Origin: Gracilaria gracilis
Taxonomy: Eukaryota > Rhodophyta > Florideophyceae > Gracilariales > Gracilariaceae
Assembly: GCA_030374805.1 (NCBI GenBank)
Contig: JARGSG010000184.1
Location: 372,001-436,000 of the forward strand
DNA length: 64,000 bases
Direction: 5' to 3'
Under the pieces are notes generated by a model that did no database searches, was not told the origin of the DNA, and worked only from the letters and a program-made list of their open reading frames with translations. The translations under genes and the position numbers were made by a program. Numbering within the stretch: the stretch's first letter is position 1; each line of letters starts with the position of its first letter. Of the stretch, positions 52,604 to 61,609 are shown piece by piece.

Positions 52604-53218
52604 ATGGTCGGTAGCAAATCGTCAGAAGGCCAACGTTCTCTTTTCGGCGGCGCCATCACCACCGTCATCCCCGCCGAGTTCGCCGATGTATCGAAGATAA
52701 GACAAATACCAGACAATCAAGAGGTGTTCTCACATGCCGAAACCGACCGTTCAGTCATAGTCGAGATTTTGGAAATGGACCCTTCTATCCCATCTGAGTC
52801 GCATCAAACGCCAGCCAGCCATCATTTCAATATCATTGCGCATGATTCCTCCGCCGCTCAATGCTCTTTAACTTTTACCCAACAATTGCATGCTACCAAT
52901 TATCCTGGGTTGAGAGGCGGTGATGATAATATTCACATCTCATTTGCACAGGGACAGCATGTTGTGTCAAAGTTTCGAGATAAGGACTTGTTTGCCAATA
53001 CCGTCAACGTATATGTTGTTTGTATTCGTTTGCCCAAATTCACTACCGATATACTGCTATCGTTTAATGACCCGGTTGCCTTGCATCCACAATCGTCGAG
53101 TACTAGATTGGGTTCAACAGTCGCTAATCCACAACAAACAGACCTTACTGTTCGATCCGCCATCCTTCAACAAGTGCTAGATTCCTTCGTCATTCATGAT
53201 TGGAGTTTGTTTCAATGA
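52604..53218 (+). CDS. MOG1: MOG1 / Ran guanine-nucleotide release factor
   Basis: 204 codons from ATG 52604. The N-terminus after a short leader is the MOG1 signature: LFGGAITTVIPAEFADVSK, then RQIPDNQEVFSH, then a DRSVIVEILE strand. By family knowledge MOG1 binds Ran GTPase, releases its nucleotide and supports nuclear transport. The length is normal for the family. The stop codon (53216-53218) overlaps the end of the convergent MoaC gene. The permuted tRNA-Gly lies 238 bp upstream on the same strand. Confidence 0.92.
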   Translation: MVGSKSSEGQRSLFGGAITTVIPAEFADVSKIRQIPDNQEVFSHAETDRSVIVEILEMDPSIPSESHQTPASHHFNIIAHDSSAAQCSLTFTQQLHATNYPGLRGGDDNIHISFAQGQHVVSKFRDKDLFANTVNVYVVCIRLPKFTTDILLSFNDPVALHPQSSSTRLGSTVANPQQTDLTVRSAILQQVLDSFVIHDWSLFQ

Positions 53219-53781
53219 TCACGTTGATAATCTCCATGTTCTCCACCCGTCTTACTCTCTAATCGTATGTTTTCAATCGTTATATCTTTCCCACCACTCT
53301 TGCACATATCATACACCGTCAACGCCGCAGCAGATACAGCTGTCAACGCCTCCATCTCCACGCCTGTTCGCGCCATCGTTTTGGCACTGGCCAGTATTTT
53401 CACGATCGGTTGGCTCTGCATTAGAGATACATCCACGGAAATGTGAGATAATGGCACCGGGTGACACAAGGGAATCACATTGCTAGTTTGTTTGGCAGCT
53501 TGTATTCCGGCGATTTGTGCAACCGTTAACACGTCTCCCTTCTTGGTACTCGTCGTCAGAGACTGCGATAACAAAGTGTGGATTTTCTCGCCCACGTGAA
53601 CTTCGCCTGTTGCTGTAGCCGTTCGAGAACTGACAGACTTGTTGGATACATCTACCATGCTTGCCTTCTTCTTGCTGTCGAGATGCGTCAGCGTACTCAT
53701 ACTGGTCCGCGATTCATTTCGTCCCTTGCTCAGCTGCAATCGAATTTGGTGTGCTAAGCGATAAGTCATGTGTCCCGCCAT
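53212..53781 (-). CDS. moaC: MoaC, cyclic pyranopterin monophosphate synthase
   Basis: 189 codons from ATG 53781 to TGA (53212-53214). Family motifs are complete: MVDVSNKSVSSRTATA, SNVIPLCHPVPLSHI, and the active-site segment TGVEMEALTAVSAAALTVYDM. With MoaA it makes cPMP in molybdenum-cofactor synthesis, normally in the mitochondrial matrix of eukaryotes. The first 40 residues (RLAHQIRLQLSKGRNESR) are basic and hydroxylated, like a presequence, ahead of the conserved core. The 3' end overlaps MOG1 by 7 bp, stop against stop. Confidence 0.96.
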   Translation of the reverse strand: MAGHMTYRLAHQIRLQLSKGRNESRTSMSTLTHLDSKKKASMVDVSNKSVSSRTATATGEVHVGEKIHTLLSQSLTTSTKKGDVLTVAQIAGIQAAKQTSNVIPLCHPVPLSHISVDVSLMQSQPIVKILASAKTMARTGVEMEALTAVSAAALTVYDMCKSGGKDITIENIRLESKTGGEHGDYQRDH

Positions 53782-54651
53782 TCTGCGGATTTGCTGTTAT
53801 TGTCGTTTTGCACCAGTCTTCCGCCTTCTGGTTGGAAAGGGGCCAATGGATCTCGCAGTCTGGCGAACGTGCACTGCGCTGGGATCGTTGCATTCACGGG
53901 TTGCTGCAGACTCGAGGTCCAGGGTGAAAATTGAGTGTGCGATTTTGAGTACTGGACGCAACTCAATCTGCGACATCTTCTTCATGGTTCGCTTCCGTGC
54001 AACGCTGCGCTCCTAATCTTTATGTTTTAGGTACATGGGTAACAGCATCATCGAAAGATGTCTATCATACAACCGTGTCGAACTCGGGGCCCACAGAGTT
54101 CTCGAGAAGCGAGACCTGCTACAGGGCTGAATGGGCTGAGCTTTCCCCGATTGGTGCCCGATAGGAGAACAAGACGGCCCAATCTAGGTTAACTAGTTTT
54201 CAACAATGCTGGCGGTGACTGCGACAGAAAAGATGCGTGAACGCAGCTTTTGGTAAGATCTGCCCTTGCCCGTCAAATTCGCTCCACTGAATCCTCCATG
54301 GCGGTCCTCCAGAAGCAGTGTTGGATACAGACATGGGCAGTGCTGGACGTGTATTCCTTGTATGAGTAGTTTGGATGAATGTAAAAGCACCCGCGTTAGT
54401 CAAAACCGATCAGAAACAGGGAAGTATGGGTTGCTCGCTATTGTCAATGTAGGAAAAGTCTCGTCTTTTCGAAGGAAATGGAGCAAGTCTATGACTAATT
54501 AGCATTTCGATGCCAAAGTGTTCGTTTGTGCGTGTTCTACGGAAAGGATGAAGCGTTTATAACGAAAGATTGCTATTCTGCAAGAATTCTCTAGAGATCT
54601 TTACCCTTGGTAAGCCAAGGAAGTCTTCATTTGCACATGGCAGCGTCTTCC
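53782..54651. other. 870-bp intergenic region
   Basis: No gene seen. It should contain the MoaC promoter and the FKBP 3' UTR. Confidence 0.5.
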
Positions 54652-55278
54652 TCATCTAATCTTCACTACCTCCACTTCGAATATTAAAGGTTCCTTAGCG
54701 TGGCTTGCCAGCGAGCGTTTCGCCCCAAAATCAGGTGGAATAGGACCAGCTCCGCGAGTGCCATCTACATAGCCTAAATCTGGTGGCACAATGAAGCGTC
54801 TCCTACCTCCTTCTTTCATACCTAACACGCCTGCTTCAAATCCTTGCACAACCTGACCTGTTCCGGGTCGAAAACTAAACGTTTCAAACCTATCAAAACC
54901 GTAACTAGCATCGATAAAATAACCATTGCTGCGGCGCAGTACATATTTCACTGATACCGTACGGCCTGGTTGAACTTCAGCGTCTCCTGTGCCATCATAC
55001 AGGTCTTGCATTTTCACTCCGTTCTGGGTTCGAAATACTGGCGTTCGATCATCTCGTTCAGCAAGACCTCGTAGTTCGGGGAATTCTATAGAAGACTTGG
55101 CAGCATTTGCTTGCTGAACGTATGGAAGCATTGTAAAAGAAGCAAGAAATTGGATTACGCATCTCCTCGATAGAGAACACACTGCTGCGCAGCGGGTGCT
55201 CGCTACACTTGTTTTGTGTGTTCTGCCCCGCTTTAAAGGTGTTGGGCTGCAGAAGGCCGGTATGCAAGCACGCTCCAT
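54652..55278 (-). CDS. FKBP-type peptidyl-prolyl isomerase, thylakoid-lumen type
   Basis: 208 codons from ATG 55278. The leader appears bipartite: a basic, Ser/Thr-rich first part (about 1-35), then a twin-arginine signal (SRRCVIQFLASFTMLPYVQQANAA) with an AxA-like cleavage site, as in Tat-imported lumenal FKBPs. The FKBP domain (about 88-208) has VQPGRTVSVKYVLR, FSFRPGTGQVVQGFEAGV and GMKEGGRRRFIVPPDLGY, typical of the plant lumenal group. Several catalytic-site aromatic positions vary, so isomerase activity may be low. It is divergent from the plastid NusG-like gene with 357 bp between the starts. Confidence 0.9.
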   Translation of the reverse strand: MERACIPAFCSPTPLKRGRTHKTSVASTRCAAVCSLSRRCVIQFLASFTMLPYVQQANAAKSSIEFPELRGLAERDDRTPVFRTQNGVKMQDLYDGTGDAEVQPGRTVSVKYVLRRSNGYFIDASYGFDRFETFSFRPGTGQVVQGFEAGVLGMKEGGRRRFIVPPDLGYVDGTRGAGPIPPDFGAKRSLASHAKEPLIFEVEVVKIR

Positions 55279-55635
55279 GCTTCTTCAACAGTCCTCGGTT
55301 CCGAAGAACAAACTCGTTCACTCTATAATCTGCATGTATCGGTGTAGAGCAACGTTTGCAAGACAAGGAAGATGTCTGGCAGAGGATGGTGAAGCTGAGA
55401 TGCTCCTTTCCTGCGTGCAACAGATTGCCACCTACCCTACAAATCAATGCATGCAAAATCAGCAGGCGATGTAGCGCTGTGCTGAAGTCGTTCAGATATG
55501 AGGAATCTCATGTCAGATCATCAAAAAATTTAATCATAAAACAAAAGTCTCGCTCGGTTGTCATTCTCGAAAGGAAAACCGTGGTCCAAACCGCCGAACC
55601 TCCCCGACAACGGTTCGGAGATCTCGATTAACAAC
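55279..55635. promoter_or_regulatory. Shared divergent promoter, FKBP and NusG-like genes
   Basis: 357 bp separate two divergent start codons of predicted plastid proteins, a layout compatible with co-regulation. An A/T-rich stretch lies at 55525-55555. No defined motif. Confidence 0.4.
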
Positions 55636-58071
55636 ATGACCTCCTCCGAACATCAACGAGCTTTCATAGCTGCACACGCCCGAGCTCCTTCGATTATAAA
55701 ACCGAAGTTATTCTGTCCGCGACGGCCGTATCGTCGCAGACCCCCTAATCGATGGAGATGTACTCTTCAAGAAGAAACCCCCGACGGAGTTCAGTCACAA
55801 CCACCCAACGATCCGAATCCTGCGGATGAACACACTCAAGTAGAAGGGGTTGTTTCACTGGATTCCATTGATGTTGGTTTTGAGGAAGCGCTGTCAAAGA
55901 AATGGGACACTCTTGACATGTTTGATGATGGCCCCAACTCACAAGCCGTGAAGCTGAGCCCAGATGAACTTGCCAAAGCACGAGAGGAAGAAGCGAAGGC
56001 TCTTTTTGGTCCAACAGAAGAGGATGAAGCTGCGGAAGAGTCCACGGAAAACGTACCTGAGAAGAAGAAGAAAACACGGAAGGCGAAGAAGAAGAAGAAG
56101 GTTGAAGAAACCCAAGAGCTTACGGAAGAATCTGAAGAATGGAATACAGATGCAAGATGGTACTTTGTTCAAGTGAAGCCCGGGTGTGAGCAAAGCTGTG
56201 CAATTTCGATACGGAATATGAGCGCATCTGTCGAAGAAACCCATATACACGAAGTGCTTGTACCGACTACGAAGATTATGCGCTTAACAAAAGGTGGGAA
56301 AGCAGTGAGCAAAGAAGAACGCTTTTTCCCCGGTTACGTTATTGTCCTAGTTTCTATGAGTCGATTCAGTTACTCTCAAATCCTCCGGGTCCCAAACGTT
56401 CAATGCTTTATGAACGATCCCAATCGAGACAAGAAGAAAAACGACCCCTTCCGGCCTCCGCTCCCTGTTAAGGATTCCGAAATGAAGCTTGTCTTTGAGA
56501 AGATGAGGGAAGCTGAAAGCGGAAAGCCAGAGGTGAAAACAACGGTCCGCCCCGGGGATCCAGTCGAAATCATATCCGGCCCGTATCAAGGCAATATGGG
56601 AAGAGTGACGGAGGTGAAGCCAGATCTTAACATAATCAAAACGGAGCTCGTTATATATGGCAGAATTAGTGCCATCGAACTCGAGTTCCATCAGGTCCAA
56701 GTCATCGAAGAAGCAGAGCTGGAAGCATACTTGACGAAGAACGAAGCCGTTCGGGAGAAAATGGATGTGGAGACAAAGAAACATGAAGACAAATCCAAAC
56801 CCCCTCTCATTGAGGCCGATATGGCTTCTAGTGAAGATGATCTCATGTCATTGCTGAATGTTATTGAAGATGAAGGTGGCAATGCGGACGAAGATCTAAA
56901 ATACAACCTTGATGAAGAAGAAGGTTTTGCCTCTGCTGAGAGCGTTGATGAGCCGAAAGAAGCTATTTCCGATTCCCTGTTCACAGGAGCAGAACTTGAT
57001 CAAAAGGAAACTAAGAAGAGTGGCGGGAAAAAGTCAAAAGGCGATGACGAGTTGTTTGACGATTTCTTATTTGACTCTGAAGGTGACGGGGACGAAGGCC
57101 TCCTGTCTTCTAATGACGATCTAGCTTCATTCCTTAGCGATGAGGATGATGCAGATCTCTGGCAGCTTGATGAAGGTGAAAAAAGACCGCCCTCCATGTT
57201 CGATGACACAGACGACGGGTTTGAACCTCCGAGTGATGAGAAACAGGGAGCATCATCTCTCATTGATGAGGCAGAACATCCATTCAACTCTCCTGATGAC
57301 GGTTTTATTGAAGTGAATAAAACAAGACATGCGAAGAGAAGGGATCGATCGCGAGTAGTTGAACCGGCAGATGATGATTCTAATGACCTGGAGGAGTTGA
57401 AAGAACCGACCTTCTTCGAGACGACAAACGATGAAAGTGATATGGAAATCCCTGACTTTGGTTTTGATCTGAACAACGAGTTAAAAGCCGATGAGGATGA
57501 GCCGAGCAACGGGGGTGATAACGACATTTCTGAAAAGGAACTCGAAGAAGATCTAAAGGAGATATGGAATGAGTTGGCGGAAGACAATCCGAGCATGCAA
57601 AGCTGGAAAGGAGGTTTGGACTCCACATCTGTGGCACCGAACGAGGCGACCGTTGATGACAAGCCAATCTACCCTAAGTCCGGATGCACAAATCTTCCGA
57701 GGCATATGACTGCCTGGCCTGAGGAGGACGAGCTTCCACTGGTTCCTCCTGAAGACAAGCATAGGATAGGTGGAGAAGCATTTTTACAGGACTTGTTCAC
57801 GGAGCTTCGTCGTGTGGAAAGGGAGGACGATCGAAAGTACGAGTTTCCACCTCCTGGATACGACCTATCTAAACCGATCGTTGATGTTGCTGTGGACAGT
57901 GCAAAAATTGATATCATGCAGCCTGACACACGAGAATGGCCAGAATGCGAAGAATTTGACTACGAAGAAGTGAAACGGAAATCTAGAGCCAGTCACAAAG
58001 CTAGGAAGGAAACAAGACGTAAACGTCGTACAGAGTCAAGCTCAGATTCTTCCGCTAGTTCTCCGAGCTGA
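55636..58071 (+). CDS. Plastid NusG-like protein with long acidic C-terminal extension
   Basis: 811 codons from ATG 55636; upstream in-frame sequence has only a TTG. The N-terminus is Arg/Ser/Ala-rich (IIKPKLFCPRRPYRRRPP), fitting a transit peptide. A charged linker with a Lys run (about 140-155) precedes the NGN domain at about 172-265 (RWYFVQVKPGCEQSCAISI, RFFPGYVIVLVSM). A KOW motif follows at about 300-335 (VRPGDPVEIISGPYQGNMGR). This is NusG architecture, as in plant pTAC13. The last 450 residues are an Asp/Glu/Ser-rich tail with short conserved-looking islands (RHMTAWPEEDELPLVPPE, YEFPPPGYDLSKPIVDV), ending in an Arg/Ser stretch. NusG is usually about 180-200 residues, so the extension is unusual. 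Likely role: plastid transcription elongation or transcription-translation coupling. Confidence 0.85.
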   Translation: MTSSEHQRAFIAAHARAPSIIKPKLFCPRRPYRRRPPNRWRCTLQEETPDGVQSQPPNDPNPADEHTQVEGVVSLDSIDVGFEEALSKKWDTLDMFDDGPNSQAVKLSPDELAKAREEEAKALFGPTEEDEAAEESTENVPEKKKKTRKAKKKKKVEETQELTEESEEWNTDARWYFVQVKPGCEQSCAISIRNMSASVEETHIHEVLVPTTKIMRLTKGGKAVSKEERFFPGYVIVLVSMSRFSYSQILRVPNVQCFMNDPNRDKKKNDPFRPPLPVKDSEMKLVFEKMREAESGKPEVKTTVRPGDPVEIISGPYQGNMGRVTEVKPDLNIIKTELVIYGRISAIELEFHQVQVIEEAELEAYLTKNEAVREKMDVETKKHEDKSKPPLIEADMASSEDDLMSLLNVIEDEGGNADEDLKYNLDEEEGFASAESVDEPKEAISDSLFTGAELDQKETKKSGGKKSKGDDELFDDFLFDSEGDGDEGLLSSNDDLASFLSDEDDADLWQLDEGEKRPPSMFDDTDDGFEPPSDEKQGASSLIDEAEHPFNSPDDGFIEVNKTRHAKRRDRSRVVEPADDDSNDLEELKEPTFFETTNDESDMEIPDFGFDLNNELKADEDEPSNGGDNDISEKELEEDLKEIWNELAEDNPSMQSWKGGLDSTSVAPNEATVDDKPIYPKSGCTNLPRHMTAWPEEDELPLVPPEDKHRIGGEAFLQDLFTELRRVEREDDRKYEFPPPGYDLSKPIVDVAVDSAKIDIMQPDTREWPECEEFDYEEVKRKSRASHKARKETRRKRRTESSSDSSASSPS

Positions 58072-58562
58072 AACGAATCTCGTTTGAAACAGTGGAAGGA
58101 GATGCTGCGTTGAGCAGAGAAGGGGACCATCTGCTCGTCTTCAATTTGGATGATGAGAAGAAGTACACTAGACTTTGTCTGGGCCTGAACTTTTGCTCTG
58201 CGTATGCTAACTTAAAGAGTGGTTGAGATAATCGGGCTCCGCATACGACGCAAGATTAGTACAAAACAACTTGCAGAAAAGATTGGTTACCATCCGTGTG
58301 TTGTTCAAAAACGTGTTCGGTTTAAGCTTCAAAGGCGGTAAGAGCAGCCGAGAAAGTGCCGCCGGTGGCGAGCCGATTAGATATAAGCAATACAAACACT
58401 ATGCAGGCGACAAAATGAAACTAATAGTTGTCCAACCAGCCTACAGCGATATAAACCCGATTGCAGATATGCAAAACATGATTCAGCCCTGTGGCAACCA
58501 TGAACTCAAACAAAGAGCGTGGGTGCGCAAACGCAAGGTACGGCGTTTCAAGTGCACGCTAA
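58072..58562. other. Convergent 3' region (NusG-like / kinase)
   Basis: 490 bp between two stop codons; no supportable gene. Confidence 0.5.
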
Positions 58563-59501
58563 TCACAACTGACCACTAGTAGAAGAACTAGCAGCACCAT
58601 GTTTCTTTTTAAACAAAGAGGAGAACGTACCTCTGGACTTCTTGAGTTCAATTTCTTTCCTGGCGGCTTGTAACTCGGAAATGACCTCATCCCAGTCTGG
58701 TCGTAACTCTGGGTTGGCATCCCAGCAACGTGCGATAATGTCCTTGAGGCGCTCGTTCTTAATCTTCTTTTGAGAGGGCCTGAGATTCTTGACGACGACG
58801 TCGCGGGCTACAACCAAGGAGATTTGATACTCAAACGGGCGCTCATCCATGAAAATCTCGTTGCAAATGAGAGCGAAGCTGTACGTATCGGCCTTCTCGG
58901 TGTAGCGACTGTGACTGGTAACCTCTGGGGCCATGTAGCGGTACGAGCCGGTCTCGCCGGTCATGTGCCTGTTCTGGTCATGGTCGATAAAGCGGCTGAA
59001 TCCAAAGTCGGTTAACATGGGTTCATAATCATCATCCAAAAGAATGTTAGCCGGCTTGATATCGCGGTGAATGACGTCGTTGGAGTGCAAGTACTTGAGC
59101 CCCTCAGCCAGCCCCAGCACAATGTTGAAGCGCATGGGCAGCCCTTTCTTGCGCACCAGCCGCGAGTTATAAAGCGCGTGACCAAGCTCGCCCTTCTCGG
59201 CGAAGCGGGTGACCAAGGCGGCGCCCGGCGGGTCCTTTGTCAAGTACATGCCCTTGAACTGCACAATGTTTTTGTGGCGCATCTTGGACATGATTTCCAG
59301 CTCGTTCTTGACGGAGTTGAAGTCGTTCTTGAGGATGGAGGCGGAGTACACCTTGATGGCAACCTTCTCGCCCTGATAGTGCCCCAGGTAGGTGGTGCCA
59401 GAGGCGCCATCGCCGAGCTTGTGGTCAAACTTGATGCTGTCCTCCTCAATCACATAGTCGGTATTCTCAAACTGCTTGCACAGCTCCAAGAACTTCTGCA
59501 T
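58563..59501 (-). CDS. TKL/Raf-like protein kinase
   Basis: 312 codons from ATG 59501; the frame opens upstream only at a GTG. One kinase domain fills residues about 25-290: glycine loop LGDGASGTTYLG, lysine in VAIKVYS, catalytic loop VIHRDIKPANILL, DFGFSR magnesium loop, GSYRYMAPEV activation-segment end, and CWDANPELRPDWDEVI near the C-terminus. The CW...RP motif and the loop sequence place it in the tyrosine-kinase-like group with Ser/Thr specificity (HRDIKPAN). The C-terminal tail is basic then Ser-rich. All catalytic residues are present; no other domain. Confidence 0.9.
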   Translation of the reverse strand: MQKFLELCKQFENTDYVIEEDSIKFDHKLGDGASGTTYLGHYQGEKVAIKVYSASILKNDFNSVKNELEIMSKMRHKNIVQFKGMYLTKDPPGAALVTRFAEKGELGHALYNSRLVRKKGLPMRFNIVLGLAEGLKYLHSNDVIHRDIKPANILLDDDYEPMLTDFGFSRFIDHDQNRHMTGETGSYRYMAPEVTSHSRYTEKADTYSFALICNEIFMDERPFEYQISLVVARDVVVKNLRPSQKKIKNERLKDIIARCWDANPELRPDWDEVISELQAARKEIELKKSRGTFSSLFKKKHGAASSSTSGQL

Positions 59502-60421
59502 GGTTGGGACGAAGACGGCGCAAGCGTGGCGCGACACGGGCGAACGAAGCGCGGCACGTCGTGCGCCACACGCAATAAGCACAGCGCTGCTCTAACCCCA
59601 AGGGTTGGTAAGATACTGTAGCTGCCGCAAATGGCGGCGGCGCGCTCCGCAGTGCGGAGTCCGCACGCGCCGTTGCCCGACTCGCACGTGACGTGCAGCG
59701 TGCTGGGCCCCTGGCCCAGCGCACGAACGCCCCCGCGTGTCAGCTGCGTGTATGATACATATCATAGAATCTCTAATTAGGGATATGATCGCATCTGCTT
59801 CCGAATCGCATCTGCATTCTCTGCATAAGTACGACGGTACTGTACTGTCGACAATTTCTCGCTCCCCGCTGCCGCTCTTCACTTGCCAGCCGTCCGATCT
59901 CGGCCTCTCCGTCCACAATGCACACCGGCGTACAAAGTCGTGCTCCAAAAAGTAGATGGATACGCTCTATTGCTCCTCTCCTTTTGAGAGAACCCCGCAC
60001 GAAAACCGCCTGCCCACTTTGTTGAAATACAAAGCTGGTGTCCATAATATAAAGAACATAAAAGACAGCCCTTTTTATAAAACCCTGGTAACATGGATAT
60101 CGACAATCGAACCGTAGATACACCGTCTACAAAGGCAACAGAAATGATATATAAACGTGTATATCCAACATTCTCCACAAACGCTAGCTTCTTGGACAAC
60201 GATTGTCCGATTATGAGAGAGAGAGAGAAAGAGGAAGAGAAGCAGTATCACACACCACCCCTGCCCTATGTGAAGAATGCTCCACGCATCTGTAATGCTG
60301 CTCAGTTTGGCGCTTCGAAAACCTGTAAATGAATCCACCATCATGGTCTAAAACCATGTCGTGTAGATAGATGCAAAGATGCATCATGCATCTTTGTATC
60401 TATACAACAAGAAAAAGCTGC
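59502..60421. other. Intergenic region upstream of the kinase
   Basis: 920 bp, no supportable gene. The part next to the kinase start is GC-rich; TATATAAACG occurs near 60149. An ATG-started 79-codon ORF at 60093-60332 has no recognisable features. Confidence 0.45.
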
Positions 60422-61162
60422 TCATCCAAGCACCAGAGACTTCCCTCTCACAACGGCATTGCCATTTCGAATCCCAATGTTTGCACAGTCGTTCAACAAG
60501 TTTTCAATAACCGCCGTGTTCCTCTGTGTGAGCAACTTGTTCTTGTCAGCCGCAGATCCCTCACGAGCCATGAAGTTCATCAACGACCTCATTTCCGCTT
60601 CCTCACTACGCAGTTCCTCCAACACTGTTGCAAAATGAACATACGCCCGTACATCTTGAACCTAAAGGGAAAAAAAGCGAACTGGTCGCGTGCCTCCTCT
60701 AGTTTCTCCAACTCCGATATATGCTGCGTCCAAAACTGTCGAGCGAAATATGTGTGCTTGGTCAACACCTCTTTTCTTGTTTCCGCCCAGTGACGATGCG
60801 TATGTTTTCGCAAACACATTTCCGTTTCTTTCTTCAGACAAAATTTGAAGAACCCGTTGAGGGCTCAGCAGTCTCTTCAAAGTCTTCGCGTTTCTCCTTG
60901 GACAAGAAATCGTCACACAGTTTGGTGAGCGAGTCAAATTGACTGAGAAGCTCTCGTTGATCAGCTCCTAGTTGCTCCAGTTGTTTCCCCGAGACCCGAA
61001 GCTCCTCCTTCATAGGAGGATGGTTTGTCAGCCGTGGCAACGGATCTGTTTGCGTTGAAGCAGATGACGCTGCTTCTTCGACGGCCTCACCATTGGTATT
61101 CCGCCCGTGTGCAACCGTACTATATCGCGCAAAATTCCTCGAGAAGTGAGCTGTGCTTCGTC
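60422..61162 (-). pseudogene. Probable mitochondrial coiled-coil protein gene in several frames (introns or frameshifts unresolved)
   Basis: Coding-looking sequence runs leftward in three frames. Segment 1 (61162-60862) has a presequence-like start (HFSRNFARYSTVAHGRN) without an ATG, an in-frame ATG at 61013, then helical sequence (LLSQFDSLTKLCDDFLSKEK). Segment 2 (about 60862-60690) reads TEMCLRKHTHRHWAETRKEV and FWTQHISELEKLEEARDQF. Segment 3 (about 60670-60422) reads VQDVRAYVHFATVLEELRSE and ends NAVVRGKSLVLG before a stop. A TTTTTTTCCCTTTAG acceptor-like site precedes segment 3, but I found no good donor. The pieces are probably exons or a frameshifted gene. Family unknown. Confidence 0.45.
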
Positions 61163-61261
61163 ACGAAACCATCAAACCAAACATCTCTTTATTCTGCAAT
61201 CCATATACATCTAAGCTATTCATAAACGAACAAATTATCTTTACGCACACAGTCGAAAGCC

Positions 61262-61609
61262 CTACGTGATAGAAATCTTTCGGGCGACAGTCGTCGTCTT
61301 CAGAGGAATCAATATCTTCAGAATCCCATCCCTGTGCTCAGCCTTGATTCCTGCTTCATCCGTACTCTCACCCACCTTAATCTGTAACTCGTACTCCAAA
61401 CTAGCCTTCTTTCCTTCCGCCATCTTCACCCCACTGTCGTCGTTCTGCTCAGTGTCCTCCTCGTGTTCCTCAACCACCACCTCGCCCGACTTGAAGCGCC
61501 GTCCAGTGATGCGCAGCTGTGCTCCACGAAGCTCAACTTCGATGTGTTGACGCTGGACATCGGGCAACTCCACTTTCAGATGGATGTTATCCTGTTGTCG
61601 ACGATAAAG
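61262..61609 (-). CDS. Small heat-shock protein (HSP20/alpha-crystallin), start unresolved
   Basis: The frame encodes the alpha-crystallin domain: DNIHLKVELPDVQRQHIEVE, LRITGRRF, an acidic insertion (EEHEEDTEQNDD), LEYELQIKV and the C-terminal strand DGILKILIPLK. ARKISIT completes it. The I-x-I/V-type tail seen in many family members is only partly matched. A stop (TAA, 61610-61612) precedes the frame and no ATG lies within its start. CAACAG just before GATAAC suggests an acceptor for an upstream exon of about one intron's distance (a GTATAG donor candidate about 73 nt away), but the first exon is not settled. Function by family: ATP-independent holdase. Confidence 0.7.
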   Translation of the reverse strand, partial: LYRRQQDNIHLKVELPDVQRQHIEVELRGAQLRITGRRFKSGEVVVEEHEEDTEQNDDSGVKMAEGKKASLEYELQIKVGESTDEAGIKAEHRDGILKILIPLKTTTVARKISIT

